Source of the DNA: Fulvia fulva
Lineage: Eukaryota > Ascomycota > Dothideomycetes > Mycosphaerellales > Mycosphaerellaceae
Reading direction: 5' to 3'
Assembly: GCF_020509005.1 (NCBI RefSeq)
Contig: NC_063018.1
Coordinates: 2,604,001-2,668,000 of the forward strand
Length of the DNA stretch: 64,000 bases
Both the position numbers and the translations under genes were made by a program. Below are positions 54,100 to 64,000 of the stretch, piece after piece (the first letter of the stretch is position 1; every line of letters starts with the position of its first letter). The notes beneath the pieces were generated by a model. It was not told where the DNA came from. It did not search any database and saw only the letters and a list, made by a program, of their open reading frames with translations.

Positions 54100-57000
54100 C
54101 CCCGAACAAAGCTGAGTTCCTACGAAGCCGTAGTAGTTCCATATATCGAGGATGTTCAGCTTTAGTACCAGGCCTAGGCCTGATGTTATGGTCGATACAC
54201 CATTGGTAAGCCCCGTCGAAGAGCTCAGATTCGAAGAGCCTGCCGATGTTGACTTCTGGGCCGTCTGCGCGGGCGTGGTATTCTTCGATTGCTTGACGAT
54301 TGAAGATGATATGTTGGATAGGTTCCTATGAGGTATCCTACTTAGGGCAACCTTGCCATTCGACTTCATACTTCATCGGCGGTAGTCCTTTAACGTCGTT
54401 GGGCTCTACGCGGATTCCCCGGATCTTGCGGACGGCATAGTCGTCAGAAGGTAGGTTAACAGGCTCGTCGACTTCTACTTCATCGGGAGGACCTGGCATG
54501 TCTTAGTTTTGGTTCGGGAATGGGTCCTTAGCCGACGGCCGAAGGCGTACGGGATGGAAGACGTCGTGGATCTTTATGTTCGTAGGAAGAGCTAGACGGT
54601 AGGCGTGTGAACTGATACGCTCGGTGATCTCAAAAGGACCTAGGTTCTTCTAGTTTAGCTTCTTGGAGGGGCGGTCTGTCTTGATGTTCTTGGAGTTGAG
54701 GTAGACCATATCGCCTACTTAGTAGTCGGGAGCTGGCTGGCGACGACGATTGGCTTGATCCTCGTAGATTGCTTGTGCGTACACTATCTCGTCGTGAACT
54801 TCTTCATAGATCTGTGAGAGCATAGTAGCGAACTCGTCTGCTGCTTGCTCGTTTGCGTCTTCGGTAGGCGGGAGAGGTTCTTCTAGTTCCATGCCTATAC
54901 GAGGGTGGTAACCTCTCGTAGTATAGAAGGGAGAGTAGCCAGTAGTCTCCGAGTCCTAGTTACGAGTAGCGAACTCCACCGTAGGGATATGCTGAGGCCA
55001 ATCCTTCTGGTGGTAGTCGACGAAGCAACGAAGGACCTGCTCGAGGATAGCGTTCGTAATTTCGGTCTGGCCGTCGGTCTGTAGCTAAAAACTGGTCGAG
55101 AGGTTATGCTTGATGCCTAGGATAGCACACAGACGCTTCCAGAAGTGCGAGATGAACTAGGTGCCTCTGTCAGAGGTGATGCTATCCGGGAGGCCCTGAA
55201 AGCGCCAGACGAATTCGTAGAACAAGCGAGCAGTCTCCTTTGCGGTCATGCTCTAGCACGGGATCATATACCGGTCCTTAGAGTGACGGTCCACGATCAC
55301 TAGAAGGGCCTTTGCTTTCACGCCGCTGAAGGTCTTGCCGTAAGGAAGATCGGTGATGAAGTCTATAGTGATGTGCTTCCACGGACGATTAGGAGCCGGG
55401 AGAGGGTATAAGAGACCGTAGGGACGGTAGCGGTTAGCTTTGGCTCTTCGGCAAGCAGCGCAGTTCAGCACGTAGCGGCGGACGTCCTTCTAGGAATGCG
55501 GCCACCAGTAATACCTAGCGAGGAGCTTATAGGTCTTGGCTACGCCTAGGTGACCCCTAGAGGCGGAGTCGTAGATGATTTGAAGAATCTCAGCTCGGAT
55601 ATTAGAGCCTTCGGGCTGCGGTACGTAAAGCTTCTTACGGAAGTAGACGACACCTTCCTAGAGCTCGCACTCGGACAGCGAGAAGCCCGGGAATGTCCTC
55701 GCGCCAGATTCAAGGGCCTGAACTAACTCTTAGGCGTCTATGTCGGCATCGTACGCTGTTCGTACTCGTGCCATGATGCCTTCGGGCTACTCCTCATTAT
55801 CAAACCCCTTAAAGTCTGATTCGGATGAGCCGTCGGTCGTTACTAAGCCCTCTTCATCGTCGTTCAAGTCCTTAGCGTCCGAGGCGTATTCTTTAGGCTC
55901 GGATTCATCGTCACTCTCGTCAAGGTAGGCAGGAGCGAGCACGAGAGTAGCAAAGGAAGCGGCGAGCGTAGGCTAGCCGTTCGATAGGTACTCTCGAAGC
56001 TCGGAAGAGAGGTTGTGCTCTTTGATGACTTGTTGCCCTACGATTTGCCGGCCCCCTCTTCGATCAACTGGAGAGTTACTAGGGCGGCGGGTAAGGGCGT
56101 CGGCCATCGAGTTGGCCTTGCCGGGCGTGTACGAGATCACGAAGTTGAACCGGGAGAGGAACTCGCTCTAGCGGGCCTGGCGACGATTGAGCAGCTTGCT
56201 CTTCATAAAGTAGACGAGGTTCTTATAGTCGGAGCTTACTTAGACGGGCATAGTAGAGCCTTCGAGCTCGGGGCGCCACTCTTCGAAAGCTTTGACGATG
56301 GCGAGAAGCTCCTTGTCGTAGATCTCGTAGTTACACTCCGTAGCGGTCATCTTCTTAGAGAGGAAGGCGATAGGTAACCAGGGGGATTCAGGCGAGCGGC
56401 GTTGTAGCAGGACACCGCCCACCACGCCGTCGGATACGTCGGTCTCTACACGGGTCTCCAGTTCGAAATCGAAGTGCCGTAGAAGCGGGTTCTTAACAAA
56501 CTTCGCTTTGAGCAAGTCAAAAGCCTCCTGGCATTCGTCGGTCTAGGCGAACTTCTTACCCTTGCGCGTGAGCTTCGTCAAAGGGCGTACCACGCCCGAA
56601 AATGCGTGGATAAAGCGGCGGTAGAAGTTGGTAAAGCCTAGGAAACCCTGGACCTCTTTGACGTTCGTAGGAGCATCCTATTCGACGATAGCGTCGATCT
56701 TCTCTTAGTCCATCTTGATGCCGTCTGCGGTAATGATCAAACCAAGGAACTTGACTTCGGTCTTCTCAAACTCGCACTTGTCGATGTCGAGCTGCAAGCC
56801 GGCGTCTACGAGCTTCTAAAGGACCTTATAGACGTGCTCGCGGTGCTCCTCCTTGGTCTCGCTATAGACTAGGATGTCGTCGATATAGGCAGTGCAGAAC
56901 TGATCGAGGAACTCCTAAAGGATGTCGTTAATGAAGTTCTAGAAGGTACTAGGCCCGTTATAAACGCCGAAGGGCATAACGAGCGACTCGAACAGCCCGT

Positions 57001-58090
57001 AGCGAGTACGGAAGGCTGTGAGATACTCGTGTCCTTCTACTATTCGTAACTTGTTGAACGTAGCGATGACATCGAGCTTAGTGAAGTACTTGGCCTTAGA
57101 GAGGCGCTCGAGCGTCTCCTAAATCAACGGTATTGGGTAGCGGTTCTTCTTTATAACAGCGTTTAAGCCTCGGTAGTCTACGTAGAAGCGTAGACCACCG
57201 CCGGGCTTCTTGACGAACATGACGGGACTGCTAGCGCTAGAACGGCTCGCTCGAATAAACCCCTTCTTTAGGTTCTCTTCGAGGTATCTCTTAAGGACGA
57301 TAAGCTCTTCTCGGGACATAGAATATAACGGTCCGAACGGTGTCTCTACACCTTCTTCTAGCTCAATCTTGTGGTCGTAAGGGCGATGAGGAGGCAGCTC
57401 GTCTACGGCTTTAGCATCGAATACGTAGAGGATGTGGTGTGCCTAAGGAGGGACCTTCGTAGTAGGGTCGGTAGGTGTACGCTTCTTATCGAGCTTCTCG
57501 AGGGCGATGTCGATATCGCGGAGAGAGGCGGCGAAGACTTGAGCTTTGGGCTGCTTAGTAGCAGTAGTGAAGGCAGCGGCGTTCACCTAGAAGATCTTAG
57601 TATACTCAGGACCGCGCTAAGGCGGCGGAGAAGGCGGAGGTGCCGGAGGAACTTCTAGAGGGAAGCTGACAGTAAGGGAAGTCCAGTCGATGATAGGTCG
57701 GTGTCGTCTGAACTAGGGGAGGCCGAGGATAAACTTCTGATGCGGTAGGGACGTAAGGAAGCTAGTGATCGACATACGCTTGCCTCCGAGGGTGATTGAC
57801 GTGTGTACAACATGAGTAATCTTACTAGTGGTAGTCTCCGTGCCGTTAAAGAGTTCAAGGGTGCGAGGGTACTTTAGTTCCTAGGGTTCGAGGTTGAGAG
57901 AGGTCGCGAGTTTATAGTCTATAAAAGACTCGCCTAGTGCGCCAGTGTCTATGAGAGTGAGATTGGAAGAAGAGAGTTTCTTTAAGCCGATATTTACATT
58001 CGTGACGAACGGTTTATAAGCGTAGTCCTTGCCCGTCTCGTCGTATAGGTCTAGCTATGCTATATTGATCCTCAACTTCTTTCCTCTCTT
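54100..58090 (-). pseudogene. Gypsy G pol: RT, RNase H, integrase, chromodomain (broken)
   Basis: Minus strand. RT start at 57119-57319 ([20 protein letters not shown], then [20 protein letters not shown]). RNase H at 56240-56515 ([34 protein letters not shown]). Integrase at 55253-55471 (CAACRRAKANRYRPYGLLYP, ITIDFITDLPYG, IVDRHSKDRY). Chromodomain near 54290-54375 (KYEVEWQGCPK, then EPIQHIIFNRQAIEEYHARA). Stops are mainly TAG at Gln or Trp positions. The order RT-RNase H-integrase is Ty3/gypsy. Confidence 0.9.
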
Positions 58091-59300
58091 TACTTTCGGT
58101 AAACGTTGTTCTTGGTCTTTATCGCGTCGATGAGGAAGACCTAGGCTTTTTCCTACTTAGCGGGAGCAGCAGGAGCAGGCTCGATAGCGCCGACAGCGCC
58201 GCGAACCGGGTTGCGGGCGTTACGGGTAGCGAGCTACGGACAGTTAGCTACGATGTGGCCTGGACCGCCGTAGTAGGTGTAGAGTCCGGCCTGGCGACGG
58301 CGAAGCTTCTCTTCGGGAGTGAGCTTACCGTTGACGAGGCCCTAGACTCGAGGGACGGCGGCACTAGCGCTAAGATCTATAGCGTCACCTATAGAGACGG
58401 GAGGGAGAGCCGTAGGAGCGGCGGCGCCTAGTAGAGCAGCGAAGTGGCTTCCGGGACCACGAGGCTAACGACCTTGAGAACGGGAAGCGAGGAGAGAGGC
58501 GGTGTGTTTTATGTTAGAGTCGAGGCGCTAGTAGGTCTCGACGAGCTCACGGAAGCTTATAGCACCGACGTCCTTGTCCTCGAGGGCTCGAAGAAGCTCT
58601 GCTGACAAACCACGGCGGAGAGTGCTCTTCTTAGTCTCTTCGTTATAGCCGGTGAACCCGATGTCGCGGTTAAAGGCCGCGAGATACTCGGCGAAGCTCT
58701 TGTTCTTCTAGAGGAGGTTGTAGATGGCGTTCTAGGCGGTAGCTCTACGGTCTGGATCACCAAAGGCAGCACGGAGGTCCTGCATCAAGGTGAGGACGTC
58801 CGGGCAGCCGATAGTCTGCGTGGCGTTGTCGATATAGTGTTGTACCTGAGCCGCGGCGTCTCCCCGAAGGAGGGAGAAGACGTACGTGACTTTGTCCTTC
58901 TCTTACGGAAAGTGGTCGGCATTAGCTAACAGCTTGATAGTAAGCTGTGTCTCAAATGCCTTAAACTTGCTCTTGTTGCCGTCGAACTCGTCTGGGTCGT
59001 TGACCTTCTTAGAGAAGTGCTGGCGGTGGTTGTCGTCGGCGTGCGGGGCGAGGTTCTAGAAGGTGTTTACAATACCTTGAAGGTATATTGCTTGGTTGTT
59101 TGCTTGCTCGACCTGCTAGGCGGTCTCGCGGAAAGAGGAGACGGTGCGGTTGATGAGAGCGTAGGCGGTGTCGGGGTTGGCGTTTGCCTAGGTACCGAAG
59201 GTAGCGGCGTTCGAGAAGGGGATGTCAGTCCACTCACTAAAGTGGAATAGAGTGTCTTAGTTGTCGAGGTTGACACCTCTATCGGTGGCGTGGTCACCTA
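58091..59300 (-). pseudogene. Gypsy G gag (broken)
   Basis: Minus strand, through stops: FDGNKSKFKAFETQLTIKLL near 58960, YVFSLLRGDAAAQVQHYIDN near 58850, FREYLAAFNRDIGF-type helix near 58660, then a single CCHC-like knuckle near 58250 read as YTYYGGPGHIVANCP, in which the expected Cys residues are Tyr (TGC/TGT to TAC/TAT, as RIP would do). Standard retrotransposon Gag architecture. Confidence 0.85.
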
Positions 59301-59343
59301 TAAGGATGACTCGAGTGGTTGACGGTTTGTTGGTCTTTTGTGA

Positions 59344-59863
59344 TGTTAGGGCGAGAGCCTGGCCTGTGAGATGTAAGGGTGAAAGCGAGAATGTAGGTAC
59401 GAAGTGCAGATATAAAAGGGTATAGTATGATTGCTACACAAAACAAAAGACGAAGAAAGCAAGAGAGGCCTAGGGAAGGCCAGATATTTATACGCGACCC
59501 TCGCGAGTGCGTGTCCCCGTATCAACAGGGCTAACCCGTGCGGAGCCGCGCTTAGTAGCTTTGCTCAAAACCTTATTCCAACCTGCCCTACGTTCCGAGT
59601 CTTCTACGTGCTTCTTCTAGGGTCCAGCGTAGTCGCGGGTGCTCGCGGGAGTGCCGTGAGTCACACAGTCACGAGCCGAAGTGAATCTGTCAAGGTTTGG
59701 TAGAGGGGTAAATTTGGAGGGCTAGGTCCCGTAGTAAATGTTACGGGGCATATAATTCTTGGCGCTTATATACTAAGCTAGACTGTCACTTCTTGACGAC
59801 TTCTGAGCACTCTGAGGCTCTTCTGTCCCCACCTTCTGTACACTCTGTAGGGAGACCATGACA
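59344..59863 (-). repeat. Gypsy G 5' LTR (520 bp)
   Basis: TGTTAGGGCGAGAGCC...ACCATGACA. The bases directly inside it (TCACAAAAGACCAACAAACC in element sense) do not look like a complement of a tRNA 3' end, so the priming mode is unclear. Confidence 0.93.
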
Positions 59864-59868
59864 TAACT

Positions 59869-60096
59869 AATATAAAGTTCCTTATTACCCTGCCCTCGAT
59901 CCTCCCTAATCATAGAACTAATCTACTCGTATTATACGTCTTTTCCCCGTCCTAATAGCCGTCTTTTCCTTACTTAGGCTATCGTCTTTTCCTCGTCGTA
60001 ATCTACTATATTAGACTAGGTACGTTATATAGCGGAATAGGTAGTGCCTTAGGCAAAACCCTCGTTCCTATACCGGGTACTTAATAGGCCCTTATA
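59869..60096 (-). repeat. R3a, right half (truncated R)
   Basis: Continues R directly after the gypsy G TSD (AATATAAAGTTCC...) and stops inside R, at ...GGCCCTTATA. There the next complete R begins with GTAAGGAAGGAATCG. Confidence 0.85.
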
Positions 60097-61174
60097 GTAA
60101 GGAAGGAATCGTATCTAGTAAGCTAGCTACGAGATAAGGTAACAAGTCTTAACTACGCTTTCCTACTTATCTAGTACTAACGTATAGCCTCGTTTCGAGA
60201 GGTTAGCCCGGAGTAAAAGCTTCCCTCTACGCCCTCCCTCCCTATTTGCTCCTTAAGCCAATATCCACCTCTATAGGCCTAAGCCCTTTAGTACTCTCTA
60301 TTAACCGATATACGTATCCGTCCTCTCGGGCTATAAAGATAGTATTAGCCGTCGCTACTAGTATATACTACGCCCTAGGTTTTAACGCCCTTCGCGTTAC
60401 CGTAGCCTATCTCTAGAAAGCGGCCGTCTATACCTCGTAGGTTTGCTCGGGGCATATACTACGCCGGGTAGCGTACTCCTTACGTTTCTACCTACTAACT
60501 AGAATAAAGTTCCTTATTACCCTACCCTCGATCCTCCCTAATTATAGAACTAATCTACTCGTATTATACGTCTTTTCCCCGTCCTAATAGCCGTCTTTTC
60601 CTTACTTAGGCTATCGTCTTTTCTACGTCGTAATCTACTATATTAGACTAGGTACGTTATATAGCGGAATAAGTAGTACCTTAGGCAAAACCCTCGATCC
60701 TATACCGGGTACTTAATAGGCCCTTATAGGCTTCGTCGCGTGTCTACCTACCCTCCGTATTACCCGCTAGTAAACACTAGATTGTTTCGTAGTCTACTCG
60801 ACGCCGTCGTATAGTCCGCTTAGTTATTGTTCTATAGTCCGCTCGTCTAATGTTCGCCGCTCGGCCCGCTCGGTTTACGGTTTCCGGAGGTAAAAATTCT
60901 ATACTTATACTAGAGGTGTCCTATCGAGCGTATAGGCCACGGTTCTACGCCCTTCTTATACGTAGAAAGAAGAGGGACTCGCTCCTAATACGAGTATACG
61001 CTCGTCGGATAGTTTTTATACCTGTTTTACTAGTAGTCCTCTATTCGCCGCGGCTTTACCTACGTTACGCGCCCGTCGCGCCTACGACGCTCTAGCGTAA
61101 GAATACTTAGCTCTCTCGTAGTAAGACGAGAGGTTCGTAGCCGATACTACGTAGAGGTAATTCTCGTCGTCGAC
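60097..61174 (-). repeat. R3b: complete repeat R, RIP-mutated
   Basis: 1078 bp, starting G(C/T)AAGGAAGGAATCG and ending GTCGTCGAC, the same two ends as R1. In LINE sense it is the 5'-most part of the composite; the TSD follows one base beyond its end. Confidence 0.87.
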
Positions 61175-61175
61175 C

Positions 61176-61190
61176 GATACTTAATAATAG
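61176..61190. repeat. Right TSD of the LINE C/R composite (15 bp)
   Basis: GATACTTAATAATAG, identical to 50674-50688. Confidence 0.9.
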
Positions 61191-62394
61191 TACGTACGTA
61201 TTTTACGTGTTCCTTAAATAGACTATACATAAATATTATATAGTCGTCTAGGTATATAGATACGAAGTCGTCTAGGTGTCTATATAATGCTTTATTAATA
61301 TATACCTAGAACGCGCTTAGTACGTTATAGAGACTAAATAGTACTATAAGCTATTCGTAGGTACTATATCGGGTAGTAAAGGCTGTCTTCTATTCGTCGC
61401 CTTTACGGATACGTAGCTCGTTAAGTACTATAATAATGTCTAAGGTAGTGAACTACGATTACCGCTTATACGAGCTAGGGTCTTACGGACTTAAGGTATC
61501 GGGTACCTATTCTAAACGGTAATAGCGTTAATAGCTCTATAGTCTACGTAGATACGGAGTCCTCTACCTAGCTTCTTAATAATAATAATAGGACTAGCGA
61601 TCTAGGACGTAGAGCGTCGGATTTTACTAGCGGCTTCTTCCTTATTAACGTAGGCTTTAGTTATATCGAGCTCTAGTTTCGATATAGAATAAGGACGCTT
61701 AAAAGGTAGCTTAGCGCCTTTAACGAATTCAATCGCCAAATCTAATTCGGGCGATAGGGAGGTAGGCCTTTAGCGATAGACGGGTCAAATCCGTACTTTA
61801 GGTCCTTTAGCTATTAGGGTAGTAAGGATTCGACTTCTCGTATAGTCGCTTACTTCTTGTTTATATAGATAGCCTTGTCTTTAGCTAATATAGTACTTAG
61901 CCGTATACTAATATCGTAAACAAGTTCCTTAGTCGTAGGCTCTAGCTTATTAGGGTTAAGACTCCCTATTTCCTAAATAAGGTCATCTTTATCTAGGTTT
62001 TCTTTGTAGGCTTCGCTAATCGTTATACTAGACACCTAGATATTAGAGTCTAGAGTCTATAAACAAGGGATAGCGTACTATATACGAACCTTCGTACCGC
62101 CGATAGTCGTAGGGTAAGGATCGTAATAATCCGTAGAGTACTTTTTAGTAAATATAAATATATTAGCTCTCTAGTCTAGTATAGGCATTCTAGAACTAGG
62201 GTATACTAAATATAAAGTCGTAGTCGAGGTTAGTAACGAAGTAACTAACTTCCTCGATATAACCGTTTAGGTCGACCTTAGTCTTAATATATTCTATAGC
62301 TTAACTAGATACTTTAGGGTTAGCTCCTAGGCCTATCTTCTGAGCCTAAGGTAGTCGTATTTATAATAGGTGTTTCTTTATAAACTTCGTATTA
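61176..62394 (-). mobile_element. Gypsy E2 pol: protease/RT part, RIP-inactivated
   Basis: Begins with the right TSD (61176-61190) and is the upstream continuation of 48167-50688. Minus strand reads EFVKGAKLPFKRPYSISKLE near 61700, IIIIKKLGRGLRIYVDYRAI then NRYPIPYL near 61520-61590, typical gypsy RT entry motifs. The part right of 61750 is less certain, probably protease. Ends at the solo LTR. Confidence 0.82.
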
Positions 62395-62627
62395 TGTTAA
62401 GAACATACAGGCCGTAGGACAAGTATGTAGGTGTAGGTGTGTTATATAACTAGATCACGTGACTAGGGTTTGCTAGCCTATAGGCTAGTAAATATCCGGA
62501 CACCTAGTATCTACCTATACTAATACCGGCGATACTATATATAGATACACGCTATCCTATTAGGTCCTTCTTTGTCTTTCGTATAATCCGCCGTCTTCTA
62601 CTACTACGTAACTCGTACCTATTTAAT
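62395..62627 (+). repeat. Solo copia LTR of the second U3 type, RIP-mutated
   Basis: Plus-strand match to the copia 2 LTR (233 bp), TGTTAAGAACATACAGGCC...ACCTATTTAAT. The U3 palindrome is present in mutated form at 62468-62493. No primer site or coding sequence follows; LINE D2 begins directly. No TSD was found, so it may be a truncated element instead of a true solo LTR. Confidence 0.8.
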
Positions 62628-64000
62628 CGGTTCCCAAACGACGCTAGGGGTGAAGGCGATAGAGGAGCCAGCAAACGAACCACGCCGTAACTGGAAGAAG
62701 GCACGCTGGGACGACATAAGAGGCTTCCTAATAGCGAACCTACCACAGCATAGAGAACTCGAGACGATAGCTCAGCTAGATCAAGCAGCGGAACAGATTA
62801 CCTCGGTCATATGGCAAGCAGCGGAACAATACACGCCGTTACTCCGGCCCTCAACGCAGCAGAAGGCCTTCTGGACCCCTGAATGCTCTACGAAGGTAAG
62901 GGAGGCTAGAAGGGCAAGGCGACAGTGGACGAAGGAGCACACCCAAGAGACGTGGGAGCAATACTGCCACGCGACACAAGAGAAGAAGGCACAGATAAGA
63001 CGCGATAAGCTGTAGGACTGGAGAGCGACGATCGGGCTCGTTACAGAAAACCCGGAACAGATGTGGAGACTTGCTAAATGGGCACGACTACCTGAAGAGC
63101 AACAAGCCCCTCACTTCCCCCCAATCGTAGACCGCGAAGGGATTGCCCAGGCTACGCCCCGGGGCAAGGCAAAAGCGTTAGCCGACCATTTCTTTTCGAC
63201 GCAAGTAGAGGCAGACCTTACGGACATCGACCCGAGCAAATACCCGGAACCCCTGGACATGGATTGGGCGGTTAGCTCTAACACAGTAACAGGAGTCATA
63301 AGTAAGCTAAAGGGACGAAAAGCCCCAGGCCCAGACAGGATACCAAACGTACTGCTAAAAGAGTGTAGAGAAGAGATCGCGCCGAGCCTTGCAAACCTAT
63401 TTACCGCGTGCCTACGGCTAGGGTATCACCCGAAGCCGTACAGAGAGTCTATGACAGTAGTGCTACGCAAGCCACAGAAGGAAGACTATACTCAGCCCAA
63501 GTCGTACAGACCAATAGCACTTCTAAATACGATAGGGAAGGTCCTAGAAAAGATAGTAGCCTAGAGACTTACGCAGCTTGCCGAGGACAACCACGTACTC
63601 CCAGCAACACAGATGGGGGGAAGAAGCCAGCGATCGACACTAACAGCAATGGAGCTAATTACGGAGCAAATTCAGACCCTCTGGCACTACGGCAGGAACC
63701 GAGCGGCGTCCTTACTATCCCTCGACATCGTAGGGGCCTTCGACAACGTCTCACACCAAAGGCTAATACATATCCTACAGCAGAAAGGCATCCCCTAGTG
63801 GGCAACGTCGTTCGTCTTCTCCTTTCTCCAGGAACGGACGACATACCTAGTCCTAGGAAGGTACACGTCCGACCCGGTGAAGGCAGAGACTGGAATACCT
63901 CAGGGATCTACTCTCTCCCCTATCCTGTTTCTGATATTTATGTCGGATCTAATCCCCCTACTCACCTCTCCGCAAACCTCAGCATCGGGGTTCGTAGACG
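62628..64000 (+). mobile_element. LINE D2, 5'-truncated, continues past the window
   Basis: Plus strand. 62650-63015 is the linker after the endonuclease (RRNWKKARWDDIRGFLIANL). 63061-63564 holds the RT start (GRKAPGPDRIPN, TVVLRKPQKEDYTQPKSYRP). 63613-63798 holds SLDIVGAFDNVSHQRLIHIL. The tail reaches SPILFLIFMSDLI and SGFVD at the window edge. Only three TAG stops (63013, 63562, 63796) break one frame, each at a likely Gln or Trp codon. Almost identical to LINE D1, so a recent family member. Confidence 0.9.

Larger units (their letters stand above)
53573..59863 (-). mobile_element. Gypsy G: chromovirus with two LTRs, partly RIP-mutated
   Basis: 6291 bp, LTRs of 520 bp each, 5-bp TSD TAACT at 53568-53572 and 59864-59868, inserted in R3a. 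Minus-strand order from the right: gag, protease/RT/RNase H, integrase, chromodomain, polypurine tract (CCCCCCC on the plus strand near 54097-54103). Inactive: many TAG/TAA stops. RIP is lighter than in gypsies E and F. Confidence 0.94.

Noticed and set aside
6500..64000. The block as a giant Starship-type mobile element.
   Set aside because: No DUF3435 tyrosine recombinase or cargo genes were seen; all recognised parts are ordinary retroelements.
6500..64000. The block as a centromere or subtelomere.
   Set aside because: No telomere repeats were seen, and repeat density alone cannot show a centromere. Position in the chromosome is unknown.

Overview
This window comes from a filamentous ascomycete, most likely a dothideomycete-type fungus. 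The genes have short introns with GT...AG ends, the proteins are fungal, and the repeats carry the mark of repeat-induced point mutation (RIP). It splits at about 6.5 kb into an ordinary gene-rich part on the left and a roughly 57-kb block of nested transposable elements that runs to the right edge.

Gene-rich part (1-6.5 kb). There are three plus-strand housekeeping-type genes: the 3' part of a DEF1-like glutamine-rich protein, a complete dolichol-phosphate mannosyltransferase (DPM1) with one 68-bp intron, and a conserved-looking two-helix membrane protein with no recognised function. After them is about 1 kb with weak signs of minus-strand coding.

Repeat block (6.5-64 kb). Most of it has almost no CpA or TpG but keeps CpG, the expected end state of CpA-directed RIP. 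Gln and Trp codons have become TAG/TAA, so almost no ORFs survive although the proteins can still be followed through the stops. I recognise: LINE family A (two near-full-length copies at 8.0-13.0 and 35.9-41.3 kb, plus fragments at 42.3-45.8 kb); LINE B (7.3-14.8 kb, split by LINE A1); LINEs C and D (50.7-53.2, 31.0-32.6 and 62.6-64 kb); Ty3/gypsy chromoviruses E, F and G; three Ty1/copia copies plus a solo LTR; and a pogo/Fot1-like transposase scrap. Target-site duplications (TSDs) that I could read support several insertions: LINE A1 (14 bp), copia 1 (5 bp), gypsy G (5 bp) and a composite LINE insertion (15 bp).

Most interesting: a non-coding repeat of about 1.07 kb, here called R, with fixed ends, is joined at the same end to different internal points of two LINEs and once to the interior of another R. 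The composite at 50.7-61.2 kb (R, truncated R, truncated LINE C) is bounded by a 15-bp TSD, so it looks like one target-primed insertion with template switching, resembling the chimeric MINE/WEIRD elements of Magnaporthe. Second, two opposite mutation signatures sit side by side: RIP (CpA/TpG lost, CpG kept), and in LINE C and the body of copia 1 the reverse (CpG lost, CpA/TpG rich).

Limits: everything was read by eye. Boundaries inside heavily mutated DNA are good to a few bases where a TSD or LTR end is visible and to tens or hundreds of bases elsewhere. Family names rest on motifs, not on searches.
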